Shown one piece after another: positions 35,323-44,281 of a stretch of 64,000 nt of DNA; position 1 is the stretch's first letter, and the number at the start of each line of letters is the position of its first letter. The notes under the pieces are model-generated. The model ran no database searches. It was not told the DNA's origin and worked only from the letters and a program-made list of their open reading frames with translations. Source of the DNA: CALSMU01 sp965230225 (GTDB lineage Bacteria; Bacteroidota; Bacteroidia; Flavobacteriales_D; Parvicellaceae); assembly GCA_965230225.1 (NCBI GenBank), contig CBDDKM010000001.1, positions 1 through 64,000 of the forward strand, in the 5' to 3' direction. A program made the position numbers and the translations under genes.

Positions 35323-35968
35323 TGGTTTTGGTGTTATTGCTCTATTGCTCTTAATAGGGTGTGGTGGTTCTTCAGAAGGAGAACAAACTACCGATGGTCA
35401 ACCTCAGGCAAGTCATACATTGCCAATTATGGGGCAAAAAGAATTCATCGAGGGTGTAGATGAGGATACTTTATACCATACGATACCTTACTGGAGTTTT
35501 ACCAATCAGGATGGAGAGGTTGTGTCTAAGTCAGATTATCAAGGCTCCATTTATGTAGCAGATTACTTCTTTACCCATTGCCCGGTGGTATGTCCAATGC
35601 TTACCAAGAACATGAAATATTTGCAATCTAAAACATCGGATTTAGATATTAAATTGATTTCTCATACTGTAGACCCACATAACGATAATCCGGATCGGTT
35701 AAAGTGGTATTGTAGAAAGCACGAAATAGATAATTCTAATTGGAACCTGGTAACAGGAGAAAAAATGGATCTGTACGAGTTAGGAGTAAATGGATATTTA
35801 GTACCTAATCAGGAGGATGCTACCGCACCAGGGGGATTTTTGCATTCTGAAAAGTTTATCCTAATTGATAAAGAAGGTAGAATCAGAGGGATGTACAATG
35901 GAACCGAAATGGAAGAAGTTGATCAATTGGTGGAGGATATTAAGAAATTAAGAAAAGAATATGAGTAA
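35303..35968 (+). CDS. SCO family copper chaperone lipoprotein
   Basis: The 221-residue lipoprotein (lipobox LIGC, Cys 20) has a thioredoxin fold with the SCO copper ligands intact: C93-x3-C97 in FTHCPVVCPM and H181 in FLHSEKF. It probably delivers copper to the CuA centre of the oxidase encoded alongside. It overlaps the upstream SCO-like gene by 20 bases and the downstream DUF420 gene by 8. Confidence 0.92.
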   Translation: MKKRVINGFGVIALLLLIGCGGSSEGEQTTDGQPQASHTLPIMGQKEFIEGVDEDTLYHTIPYWSFTNQDGEVVSKSDYQGSIYVADYFFTHCPVVCPMLTKNMKYLQSKTSDLDIKLISHTVDPHNDNPDRLKWYCRKHEIDNSNWNLVTGEKMDLYELGVNGYLVPNQEDATAPGGFLHSEKFILIDKEGRIRGMYNGTEMEEVDQLVEDIKKLRKEYE

Positions 35969-36500
35969 TATACCCGAAGCGGAACTCAAATACAGAAAGT
36001 GGATTGTAATTCTTTCAGTTGCTATCCCATTAGCTGTTGCAGCATTGTTTGGTGTTAACTTAAAACGAATGGGAGTGGATGTTGAGCCATTTACATTCCT
36101 GCCTCCAATCTATGCTACAATTAATGCCTTGACAGCTGTAGGTTTAATAGCTGCGGTATTTGCTATAAAAAAGGGAAACAGAAAATTGCACGAAGGGCTG
36201 ATGAAGATGAATGTTGTTTTGTCTGTTCTTTTCCTTTTAGGATATGTAGCTTATCACATGTCTTCTGAATCTACTCCTTATGGAGGTACAATGGGAATGA
36301 TATATTATCCGGTGCTATTTAGTCATATCATTCTTTCTGTAGTGGTTATTCCTTTTGTGCTGATCACTTATGTTAGAGGAATTGCAGGGAGCTTTGAAAG
36401 GCATAAGAAAATGGCTAAAATAGCTTTTCCTTTGTGGTTGTACGTGGCTGTAAGTGGGGTGATTGTCTATTTAATGATTTCTCCATATTACGGAGCTTAG
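35961..36500 (+). CDS. DUF420 membrane protein (CtaM-like)
   Basis: The 179-residue protein has about five membrane helices and the DUF420 features (LPPIYATINALTAVGL, KLHEGLMKMNVVLSVLFL, YHMSSE, then HIILSVVVIPFVL). The S. aureus relative CtaM is needed for oxidase maturation. Its position directly after the SCO gene supports an oxidase assembly role. Confidence 0.88.
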   Translation: MSNIPEAELKYRKWIVILSVAIPLAVAALFGVNLKRMGVDVEPFTFLPPIYATINALTAVGLIAAVFAIKKGNRKLHEGLMKMNVVLSVLFLLGYVAYHMSSESTPYGGTMGMIYYPVLFSHIILSVVVIPFVLITYVRGIAGSFERHKKMAKIAFPLWLYVAVSGVIVYLMISPYYGA

Positions 36501-36531
36501 CTTATCGTTTCAAATTGATTATCTTTGTGTT

Positions 36532-36768
36532 ATGTTAAAGAAATTGCTGGCATTTGTTGTTCTATTAATGGTAAACCTGACTTATCTTGCTCAGGGGTGC
36601 TCCACGTGTAGAGCTCAAATTGAGTCCAGTAATCAGCAAGATTTTAGTGTTGGTCAAGGATTAAATGCGGGAATCATATTTCTAATGATTGTTCCTTATA
36701 TCATTCTTTTTCTGCTATTTAGGAAAAAAATAGTTTCTTTTTTGAGGGACTTTAAAAAGCTTCAGTAA
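36532..36768 (+). CDS. Small CxxC membrane protein
   Basis: The 78-residue protein has a signal peptide (MLKKLLAFVVLL, cleavage near LAQ), a GCSTC motif just after it and one membrane helix near 48-66. It is typical of small proteins at the end of Bacteroidota oxidase operons and may take part in oxidase maturation through the CxxC pair. The function is not established. It is 31 bases after the DUF420 gene. Confidence 0.7.
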   Translation: MLKKLLAFVVLLMVNLTYLAQGCSTCRAQIESSNQQDFSVGQGLNAGIIFLMIVPYIILFLLFRKKIVSFLRDFKKLQ

Positions 36769-36798
36769 GTCATAATAGCGTCAAGCACTGTTCTTCCC

Positions 36799-36829
36799 TT
36801 GGAAAAAATAAATCTATCCTGTAAATTTG
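36799..36829 (+). promoter_or_regulatory. Promoter for the metH riboswitch transcript
   Basis: TTG at 36799-36801 and TAAATTTG at 36822-36829 are separated by 20 bases, fitting the Bacteroidota -33/-7 pattern. The box lies 58 bases before the SAM-I aptamer, so it would start a leader RNA carrying it. Confidence 0.6.
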
Positions 36830-36887
36830 TACTCAAATCTGGTATTCGAGCGAGAATACAGGGATTGAAATAATAAGATGGAATAAT

Positions 36888-36991
36888 ACTTATCCAGAAA
36901 GGTGGAGGGAAAGGCCCTTTGAAACCTTGGCAACCTCTCAGCAATGAGAAAGGTGCCAATTCCTATTCCGGTTTAACCGGATAAGATAAGT
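36888..36991 (+). ncRNA. SAM-I (S-box) riboswitch upstream of metH
   Basis: This is a clear S-box aptamer. P1 is ACTTATC at 36888-36894 pairing with GATAAGT at 36985-36991. The core AAAGGTGGAGGGA, GGCAACC and GGTGCCAATTCC segments follow, and P4 is the hairpin TCCGG...CCGGA near 36966-36981. In this class SAM binding stabilises P1. Here AGTCGAA at 36989-36995 uses part of the P1 3' strand and can pair with TTCGACT at 37023-37029 as an antiterminator, so high SAM should free the terminator and lower metH expression. Confidence 0.95.
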
Positions 36992-37014
36992 CGAAGATAT
37001 TTAAATGAAAATGC

Positions 37015-37052
37015 AAATCTCTTTCGACTAGGTTGAAAGAGATTTTTTTTGC
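37015..37052 (+). terminator. Riboswitch-controlled terminator before metH
   Basis: AAATCTCTTTC (37015-37025) pairs perfectly with GAAAGAGATTT (37035-37045) and a T run follows. Its 5' arm overlaps the antiterminator strand at 37023-37029. It forms the off-state of the SAM-I switch. Confidence 0.9.
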
Positions 37053-37080
37053 TCTATACTTTTCTACAGAAGTGTGATAT

Positions 37081-38088
37081 ATGGATATTAAAGAGATACT
37101 AAAAGAGCGAATATTGATATTGGATGGAGCCATGGGTACCATGATCCAACGATATAAGCTTGAAGAAGAAGATTTTAGAGAAGGATGGTTTGAAGATCAC
37201 GAAAGCCCGTTAAAGGGAAACAATGATTTACTGTGTCTAACTCGTCCTCAAATAATAAAAGAGATTCATGCCAAGTATTTTGAGGCTGGGGCTGATATTG
37301 TAGAGACCAATACCTTTAGTGGTACCACAATAGCTCAGGCAGATTATAACCTGGAGAAGTACGCTTATGATATCAATTATCATGGAGCCAAAATAGCTAG
37401 AGAAGTGGCTGATGAGTTTACGAAAAAAGAACCGGGAAAACCGAGATTCGTAGCAGGGTCCATTGGTCCTACTAACAGGACAGCATCTATTTCGCCAGAT
37501 GTTAATGATCCCGGTTATCGTAACGTTACTTACGATGAGTTAGTAGAGGCGTATACCGAACAGACCATTGGGTTAATTAAAGGTGGTTCGGACATTCTTT
37601 TAATCGAAACCATTTTTGATACATTAAATGCAAAAGCAGCATTATTTGCTGTTCAAGCAGCCTTTGACGAAACTGGGAAGGAGTTGCCGGTAATGATTTC
37701 GGGTACGATTACCGATGCAAGTGGGAGAACATTAACTGGTCAGACTACTGAAGCATTTTTAATTTCAATGTCTCATGTGCCATTGTTAAGTGTAGGGTTG
37801 AATTGTGCCTTAGGAGCAAAGGATATGAAACAGTATTTACAGGTTCTATCCGATAAAACAGAATTCTTGGTTAGTGCTCATCCAAATGCGGGACTACCAA
37901 ACGAATTTGGAGCTTACGATGAGACTCCTGAAATGATGGCAGATCAAATCAGAGACTTTCTTAACGAAGGGCTGATTAACATTGTTGGTGGTTGTTGTGG
38001 TACAACACCGGATCATATAAAAGCCATTGCCGAAGAGGCAGAGAAGTATCAACCAAGAATTCAAAAAGAACTTAAAACCATTGCTTAA
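37081..38088 (+). CDS. metH: Methionine synthase, homocysteine-binding module
   Basis: The 335-residue protein is the N-terminal (homocysteine S-methyltransferase) part of cobalamin-dependent methionine synthase, encoded separately. LDGAMGTMIQR opens it, and the zinc ligands C242 (LNCALG) and C305/C306 (GGCCGTTP) are present. It ends 2 bases before the larger MetH part, with which it must work. Split metH is usual in Bacteroidota. Expression is under the SAM-I riboswitch. Confidence 0.93.
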   Translation: MDIKEILKERILILDGAMGTMIQRYKLEEEDFREGWFEDHESPLKGNNDLLCLTRPQIIKEIHAKYFEAGADIVETNTFSGTTIAQADYNLEKYAYDINYHGAKIAREVADEFTKKEPGKPRFVAGSIGPTNRTASISPDVNDPGYRNVTYDELVEAYTEQTIGLIKGGSDILLIETIFDTLNAKAALFAVQAAFDETGKELPVMISGTITDASGRTLTGQTTEAFLISMSHVPLLSVGLNCALGAKDMKQYLQVLSDKTEFLVSAHPNAGLPNEFGAYDETPEMMADQIRDFLNEGLINIVGGCCGTTPDHIKAIAEEAEKYQPRIQKELKTIA

Positions 38089-38090
38089 TC

Positions 38091-40811
38091 ATGAGCTTAC
38101 ATCCAGATTATAACGGAACATATCAATACAAATGGAGCAATATTCCACACCTTAGGTTAAGTGGATTAGAGCCTTTAGTAGTTACTCCGGAGCTTAATTT
38201 TGTAAATGTTGGAGAGAGAACCAATGTTACCGGATCCAGAAAATTCTTACGATTAATCAAAGAAGAGAGCTACGAAGAAGCTCTTGATATTGCTAGAAAT
38301 CAGGTTGAAGGTGGGGCACAAATCATCGATGTTAACATGGATGAAGGGATGCTGGATGGTGTTGCCGCAATGACAAGGTTTTTAAACCTTATTGCAGCCG
38401 AACCGGACATTAGTAAAGTTCCAATTATGATAGATTCTTCCAAGTGGGAGATCATTGAGGCAGGGTTGAAATGTGTTCAGGGAAAATGTGTGGTTAACTC
38501 CATTAGTCTGAAATCAGGTGAAGAGGAGTTTAAAAGACAGGCGACCTTAATTAAGCGTTATGGTGCTGCTACCATTGTTATGGCCTTTGACGAAGAAGGA
38601 CAGGCAGATAACTACGAAAAGAGAATTCAAATGTGTGAGCGATCTTATAGAATCCTTGTGGACGAAGTAGGTTTCCCTCCACAGGACATTATATTTGACC
38701 CTAACATATTCCCGGTGGCTACTGGAATAGAGGAGCATAACGACAACGCTATGGACTTCTTTAGAGCCACCAGATGGATTAGAGAGAATCTTCCAGGTGC
38801 TCATGTGAGTGGGGGGGTAAGTAATGTTTCCTTCTCGTTTAGAGGAAACAATGTAGTTCGTGAAGCAATGCACTCAGCATTCTTGTATCATGCCATTAAA
38901 GAAGGTATGGATATGGGAATCGTTAATCCAGCGATGTTGGAGGTGTATGATGATATACCAAAAGATTTGTTGGAAAGAGTAGAGGATGTACTTCTAAACA
39001 GAAGACCGGATGCTACTGAACGATTATTGGATTTTGCAGAATCTGTTAAAGATACCGGAAAGAAAGAAGAGAAAACATTGGAGTGGAGAACCGGTTCTGT
39101 AGAGGAGCGATTAACTCATGCATTGGTAAAAGGAATTACCGAGTTTATTGATGAGGATGTTGAAGAGTGCAGGCAAAAATTTGATGAACCGGTAGAAGTG
39201 ATAGAAGGTCCATTGATGGATGGAATGAATGTAGTAGGAGATCTTTTTGGCTCTGGTAAAATGTTTTTACCTCAGGTAGTAAAGTCTGCTCGTGTAATGA
39301 AAAAGGCAGTGGCATACCTATTGCCATATATTGAAGCAAGCAAGCAAGATGGTGCAACTTCTAACGGAAAAGTTTTAATGGCTACTGTTAAAGGTGATGT
39401 GCATGATATCGGGAAGAACATTGTTTCTGTTGTTTTAGGCTGTAATAACTACGAGGTAATTGATGCCGGAGTAATGGTGCCTGCTGCAGAAATCTTGAAA
39501 ATTGCCAGAGAGAAGGAGGTGGATATCATCGGTCTGAGTGGGCTGATTACACCGTCGTTAGACGAAATGGTGTTTGTGGCGCAGGAAATGGAGAAAGAAG
39601 GAGTGCATGTGCCTCTATTAATTGGAGGTGCTACAACTTCGAGAGTACATACTGCAGTTAAGATTGAAGAAAACCTGAAAAGTGCACAAACTGTACACGT
39701 ATTGGATGCTTCCAGATCTGTAACCGTGGTGGATAGCTTGTTGGGGTCTAAAAAGGATGCATTTGTATCTAACCTAAAAGAAGAGTATCAAAAAGTAAGA
39801 GATAATCACGCTAAAAAACGTCAGCAAAAGGAATATCTTTCTATCGAAGCTGCCAGAGAAAACAGAATTAAGCTTGATTGGGATACTCAACAAATTGTGC
39901 CTCCTAATTTTATTGGAACTAAGGTATTGGAGGATTATTCTTTGGAGGAAATCAGAGAATACATTGATTGGACACCATTCTTCCAAACATGGGAGTTGTA
40001 CGGTAGGTACCCTAAGATTCTTGACGACGAAAAAGTAGGAGAAGAGGCTAGGAAGGTGTTTAGTGATGCCCAGGCTATGTTAGATACCATTATCTCAAAA
40101 AAATGGTTAACTGCAAAAGCAGTGTTTGGAATCTTTCCGGCAAATACGGTTAATCACGACGATATTGAGATTTACAGCGATTCTGATCGTTCCAATGTAG
40201 CGATGACCTCCAATCATATGCGTCAGCAGTTAAAAAAGGCTAAGGGAGCTCCTAATAACTGCTTAGCTGATTTTATTGCACCAAAAGAAACCGGAGTAGA
40301 AGATTACATTGGTGGATTTGTAGTAACTGCCGGATTAGGAGTAGAAGAACACATCGATCGGTTTAAAGCTGATCACGATGACTATAACTCCATTATGCTT
40401 AAAGCTTTGGCTGATCGTTTAGCTGAGGCATTTGCTGAGCTATTGCACGAAAATGTAAGAAAGGAACATTGGGGGTACTCTGCATCAGAAAGCCTGCAGA
40501 ATGAAGAGTTGATTAAAGAAAAATACATCGGTATTCGTCCTGCTCCGGGTTATCCGGCTTGTCCTGATCACACAGAGAAACCAGGTTTGTTTAAGTTGCT
40601 GGATGCAACAGAGCAAATAGGAGTTTCATTAACAGAGTCCTATGCCATGTATCCGGCTGCGTCAGTAAGTGGTTGGTACTTTGCTAATCCAGATTCCAAG
40701 TATTTTGGAGTAGGAAAAATAACCATGGATCAAGTGGAGAGCCTGGCAGATCGTAAGGGAATGGGAGTAGAAGAAATGAGCAGATGGTTAGCTCCTAATC
40801 TTAATGATTAA
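38091..40811 (+). CDS. metH: Methionine synthase, folate, B12 and activation modules
   Basis: The 906-residue protein carries the methyltetrahydrofolate-binding domain (NVGERTNVTGSRKF near 41-55), the cobalamin-binding domain with DVHDIGKNIV near 436-445, and the C-terminal AdoMet activation domain (RPAPGYPACPDHTEK near 818-832). With the preceding protein it forms full MetH, transferring methyl from folate to homocysteine. Its TAA shares a TTAA palindrome with the stop of the converging gene on the minus strand. Confidence 0.95.
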   Translation: MSLHPDYNGTYQYKWSNIPHLRLSGLEPLVVTPELNFVNVGERTNVTGSRKFLRLIKEESYEEALDIARNQVEGGAQIIDVNMDEGMLDGVAAMTRFLNLIAAEPDISKVPIMIDSSKWEIIEAGLKCVQGKCVVNSISLKSGEEEFKRQATLIKRYGAATIVMAFDEEGQADNYEKRIQMCERSYRILVDEVGFPPQDIIFDPNIFPVATGIEEHNDNAMDFFRATRWIRENLPGAHVSGGVSNVSFSFRGNNVVREAMHSAFLYHAIKEGMDMGIVNPAMLEVYDDIPKDLLERVEDVLLNRRPDATERLLDFAESVKDTGKKEEKTLEWRTGSVEERLTHALVKGITEFIDEDVEECRQKFDEPVEVIEGPLMDGMNVVGDLFGSGKMFLPQVVKSARVMKKAVAYLLPYIEASKQDGATSNGKVLMATVKGDVHDIGKNIVSVVLGCNNYEVIDAGVMVPAAEILKIAREKEVDIIGLSGLITPSLDEMVFVAQEMEKEGVHVPLLIGGATTSRVHTAVKIEENLKSAQTVHVLDASRSVTVVDSLLGSKKDAFVSNLKEEYQKVRDNHAKKRQQKEYLSIEAARENRIKLDWDTQQIVPPNFIGTKVLEDYSLEEIREYIDWTPFFQTWELYGRYPKILDDEKVGEEARKVFSDAQAMLDTIISKKWLTAKAVFGIFPANTVNHDDIEIYSDSDRSNVAMTSNHMRQQLKKAKGAPNNCLADFIAPKETGVEDYIGGFVVTAGLGVEEHIDRFKADHDDYNSIMLKALADRLAEAFAELLHENVRKEHWGYSASESLQNEELIKEKYIGIRPAPGYPACPDHTEKPGLFKLLDATEQIGVSLTESYAMYPAASVSGWYFANPDSKYFGVGKITMDQVESLADRKGMGVEEMSRWLAPNLND

Positions 40812-41263
40812 GGCTCAACAGAAAAGCTATAATTAACCTCTTCAGGAACGCACATGCTTTCGCTACATACCATGTAATAGATGGATCCCTCCAGCATGGT
40901 GTTTTTAGGTTGTGCTAACGTTACGTTTTGTACAAACCTGGTTTGTCCTTCGAAGTAGTTGACCACTACACCAAATGCATCATCCATTTCGGAGTGAGGT
41001 TGCTCTTCCTGAATATCTCCGTAAAGATTAATGTTTTCGTTTTTGGTGTGAACAAACTCAGTAGGAAGTGGTCCGGCATCTTCGCTGGCCAGAAACTGAG
41101 AGTATAAATGCCAACCATCGCTGATGTTGGCATGATAAATTAGTTCGTATTCCCCTTTTTCTGAATCTACTTGATTAACTTCAAAGCTCCAGGATACAGC
41201 ATTTTGCTGCGCCATAATTGTGGAGCAAAATAAAATCAGAAAAAGGGATAATACAGCTTTCAT
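40808..41263 (-). CDS. Stand-alone nDsbD-like secreted protein
   Basis: The 151-residue protein has a signal peptide (cleavage near TIMAQ) and a single immunoglobulin-like domain that resembles the N-terminal domain of DsbD, with the redox pair C133/C138 (MVCSESMCVP). In E. coli this domain passes electrons from the membrane part of DsbD to periplasmic partners. It lies 1 base downstream of the dsbD gene, so it may be a paralogous soluble acceptor made from the same transcript. Confidence 0.8.
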   Translation of the reverse strand: MKAVLSLFLILFCSTIMAQQNAVSWSFEVNQVDSEKGEYELIYHANISDGWHLYSQFLASEDAGPLPTEFVHTKNENINLYGDIQEEQPHSEMDDAFGVVVNYFEGQTRFVQNVTLAQPKNTMLEGSIYYMVCSESMCVPEEVNYSFSVEP

Positions 41264-41264
41264 G

Positions 41265-43706
41265 TTATTCTTTTATAGTGATTTCGATTGGAGCATCTTC
41301 TGGTGGAAGACATGCACCATCTTTACAAACAATAAAGTTAATGTTTCCTTTCAGTACAAATTCCTCGCCAGAATTCACTTTAATCTTTTGTTTGAAAATA
41401 GCCTGATCAGAAAAGTCAATGATGTCCATTTCCCAATCTTCATCGAAGTGTTCATGTGCATTCTCTTCAACTAATTCTCCAACCAGTTCGAAGTTTTCGT
41501 TTTCCTCAAAAGTAATCCAGATTGGAAGCGGACCTTCGTCGGTCATTTCCATCTTAGAAGAGTAGGTGTGCCATCCTTCTGCAATAGCCCCATCGAGAGT
41601 TACTTCGAACTCTCCGTTCCCGAGAGGAGTAGCAGAAAAGCTCCATGTAATTGGCTTTTCATCATTAATTACCTTTTGCTCTCCATCTTCAATCTCGTCG
41701 ATATTGATATCACCACTTTGAAGTTTGTTGAAGGCATCAACACCACATTGCAGCCACTCTGCGTATACTGTTGCATCCGGAGTATAGGCAACCGGGTTGG
41801 TTAATAGCACTTCGTCTGGGCTTAATAGTACGTAATATGGCTGAGATACTTGCTTGAATCTTAAAGACTCAAATGTTGCCCATTTATCACCAACTGTTTT
41901 AATTTTCTTTTGTTTTTTGGTTCCGTCACCTAAGTCAATGGTAACTTCTCCCTGAAGTTCCTTTGGAAGCTCCACTTTATCATCTACGTAAAGAGATACA
42001 ATAACGTATTCGTCGGCAAGTATCTTTTCAACCACACCATCGGTCCATACGTTTTCTTCCATTTTTCTACAGTTTACACAAGCGTATCCTGTAAAGTCAA
42101 CAAGAAGTGGTTTGTTCTCTCTTTTGGCTTCTTCTAGTGCCTCGTAGTAGTCAGTATGGTGCTTCTCTCCACCATCGTACCAACTATACCATTGGGATGG
42201 AGGGAATCCACTTACTGCACTTGTTTCCCATGGTTGACTTTCTTGTGGAAGAACACCAGGTGTAAGGTATACCCCAACCGCAAGGAATAGAATAGCTAAT
42301 ATTTTTCTAGGAGTGGAAATCTTCTGATTAGGGCTATCGTGCGGGAACTTAATGAACCCGAATAGATAGGCCGCTGTTGCAATGGCTAGTATGATCCAAA
42401 CCAGGAAGAATGTTTCTCTCAATACAATGTTGAATCGGTATACGAAATCTGCATTACTTAAGAATTTAAGAGCCATTCCTAATTCAATAAATCCTAATAC
42501 CACTTTTACAGAGTTCAACCACCCACCAGACGATGGTAATGATTTAAGTAATGAAGGGAAGGCAGCAAAAATGGTAAATGGTAGTCCAAGACCAACACCA
42601 AATCCAAGCATTGCCATAGTAATTGGAACAGGTCCGTCTTTAAGTGATCCCGCTAATACAGATCCCAATAGAGGTCCTGTACAAGAGAACGACACGATGG
42701 CTAATACTAATGCCATGAAAACAACACCTAAAAACCCTCCAAGATCAGCTGCTTTATCTGCTTTATTTGCCCAGCTACTTGGTAAAGTCAACTCGAAATA
42801 TCCGAAGAAGGAAATCGAGAATACCAGGAAGATGACAAAGAAGATAATGTTCAGCGTAAAGCTGGTGGAAATTTGATTTAATATTTCAGGGTCAGTCCCT
42901 GAGAAATAGAATGGAATACTCAATGCTACATATACCCCAACAATAGATAATCCATACAATAATGCTTTAGCAATACCTTGTCCTTTTTGCGAACCTCCTT
43001 TGGTAAAGAAACTTACCGTTAAAGGAATCATAGGGAATACACAAGGGGTAAATAACGATACCAATCCACCTAGTAATCCAAATAAGAATAATTTCCAGTT
43101 TCCTTTTTTCTCTTCACTGTTTCCTTCTCCACAATCATTTATTGGTTTTTTTAGAGTGGTTCCATCTTCACTCATGGCATTTTTTACCGGAGGAATAAGG
43201 CTTAAGGTAGCAGAGTCTGTGTGCTCAACAAATTCTTTGATTACTTCGCTTCCTGCTTTTAGGTCTACTTCCAAATCAATAGCTGTTGGAGGGAAGCACA
43301 TTTCTTCATTGCAAGACATGTAGTAAACCTCCATTGAAAGCAGTGTAGAATCTGGATTCAATGCTTTAATTTTTTGAAGAAATAAGGCCTCTCCACTAAA
43401 CTGAGCAATGTCCATTTCCCATACCGGATCAAAATGAGAGTGAATACCTACTTCTTCAGCTTCTCCAACTAATTCGAAGTTTCCGTTAATGCGGAAAGTC
43501 AACTCTGTCGGAGCAGGTCCTTCATCACCAGTAAGAAACTGAGAATATACATGGAATCCTTCGTAGATGCTCCCTTTAATTGCAACTTCGTAAGTGTCGT
43601 CTCCAATAGACTTTGAGCTAACAGACCAGCTAACAGGATCTTGAGCAGATTGTCCAAAAGTAGTAAGGGAGATAAATAATAGTAGAATTCCAAAAAAGTT
43701 CTTCAT
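41265..43706 (-). CDS. dsbD: DsbD-family thiol:disulfide reductase, extra C-terminal domain
   Basis: The 813-residue protein carries electrons from cytoplasmic thioredoxin to periplasmic thiols. Order: signal peptide (1-18); nDsbD-like domain with C132/C137; membrane CcdA-like core with C222 (TPCVFP) and C342 (SFSCTGP); thioredoxin-like domain with C543-x2-C546; then a second nDsbD-like domain (about 685-813) with C794/C799. E. coli DsbD lacks that last domain. In Bacteroidota such proteins are also annotated as cytochrome c biogenesis proteins. A soluble nDsbD-like gene follows. No T-run terminator follows the pair, which converges on metH. Confidence 0.92.
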   Translation of the reverse strand: MKNFFGILLLFISLTTFGQSAQDPVSWSVSSKSIGDDTYEVAIKGSIYEGFHVYSQFLTGDEGPAPTELTFRINGNFELVGEAEEVGIHSHFDPVWEMDIAQFSGEALFLQKIKALNPDSTLLSMEVYYMSCNEEMCFPPTAIDLEVDLKAGSEVIKEFVEHTDSATLSLIPPVKNAMSEDGTTLKKPINDCGEGNSEEKKGNWKLFLFGLLGGLVSLFTPCVFPMIPLTVSFFTKGGSQKGQGIAKALLYGLSIVGVYVALSIPFYFSGTDPEILNQISTSFTLNIIFFVIFLVFSISFFGYFELTLPSSWANKADKAADLGGFLGVVFMALVLAIVSFSCTGPLLGSVLAGSLKDGPVPITMAMLGFGVGLGLPFTIFAAFPSLLKSLPSSGGWLNSVKVVLGFIELGMALKFLSNADFVYRFNIVLRETFFLVWIILAIATAAYLFGFIKFPHDSPNQKISTPRKILAILFLAVGVYLTPGVLPQESQPWETSAVSGFPPSQWYSWYDGGEKHHTDYYEALEEAKRENKPLLVDFTGYACVNCRKMEENVWTDGVVEKILADEYVIVSLYVDDKVELPKELQGEVTIDLGDGTKKQKKIKTVGDKWATFESLRFKQVSQPYYVLLSPDEVLLTNPVAYTPDATVYAEWLQCGVDAFNKLQSGDINIDEIEDGEQKVINDEKPITWSFSATPLGNGEFEVTLDGAIAEGWHTYSSKMEMTDEGPLPIWITFEENENFELVGELVEENAHEHFDEDWEMDIIDFSDQAIFKQKIKVNSGEEFVLKGNINFIVCKDGACLPPEDAPIEITIKE

Positions 43707-43891
43707 GTTGAATTTAGCTAATTAGTTTGTAGATTCTTATCCCAAATTATTTGCGATGCTCAAAAGTAATCAAATAGATGAATAATAATGGGTTAATCCG
43801 AGTTTTTAAATTGGAATCCTATAAAGGGTGTAAAATATTTAAGTTACTGATTAGATGTGTGTTAAATGTTTCAAAATTAAAAATTCATGCA

Positions 43892-43922
43892 TAAAAAAGC
43901 CCTGACGATGAATGTCAGGGCT
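43892..43922 (-). terminator. Terminator for the tilS-side transcript
   Basis: Hairpin AGCCCTGAC / GTCAGGGCT with a T run when read on the minus strand. It lies 25 bases after the stop of the small gene at 43947. The stem is nearly that of the tonB terminator. Confidence 0.85.
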
Positions 43923-43946
43923 AAATATCTTGATATGATAAATTAG

Positions 43947-44234
43947 TTATATAATATCAATAATCCTTGATATTGGTATTATCACACCTTTTTTGAGAAT
44001 GATGTTCCTGTCTCCAACTGCCCAAATCGTAGTTCTCACTTCTTTTCTTCCCTCTTCATCTTCAAAAATAATTCTCATCTTGGTTCGATGGATATTACCC
44101 AGAACCATGGATCTTCTTAATTTGTGAAGTAATAATTTTGTTTCTTCTTCAGTTCTTTCAACTGGCGAGGACGGAAAGGATAGAGACGGTATAGCCTCCT
44201 TCTCAACGAGATAATTCGTTTGAAGTGTATTCAT
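43947..44234 (-). CDS. Small conserved Bacteroidota protein, function unknown
   Basis: The 95-residue protein starts at MNTLQTNYL; a longer in-frame start at 44294 would overlap tilS and looks artefactual. It has no signal peptide or membrane helix. The second half reads as a compact beta domain (KMRIIFEDEEGRKEV, TTIWAVG, ILKKGVIIPISRI). I recall similar proteins from other Bacteroidota but no function. It lies 47 bases after the tilS stop. Confidence 0.72.
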   Translation of the reverse strand: MNTLQTNYLVEKEAIPSLSFPSSPVERTEEETKLLLHKLRRSMVLGNIHRTKMRIIFEDEEGRKEVRTTIWAVGDRNIILKKGVIIPISRIIDII

Positions 44235-44281
44235 TGCAGTAAAATTTAAAGTGTAAGTATAACAGCGTAAGTTCCCTAACG

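Noticed and set aside
36520..36527. TATCTTTG as a promoter for the small CxxC gene at 36532.
   Set aside because: It ends 4 bases before the start codon, leaving no room for a leader, and there is no -33 box. The gene is probably cotranscribed with the DUF420 gene.
42382..42876. A 164-codon open frame opposite dsbD.
   Set aside because: It lies wholly within the dsbD membrane domain on the other strand, has no recognisable domain and looks like a shadow of the real gene.
14231..43922. Nearly identical AGCCCTGAC hairpins at 14231 and 43892 as copies of a mobile repeat.
   Set aside because: Both sit directly after gene ends with T runs in the right direction, as ordinary terminators. Similar stems are common in this phylum and there is no shared flank.
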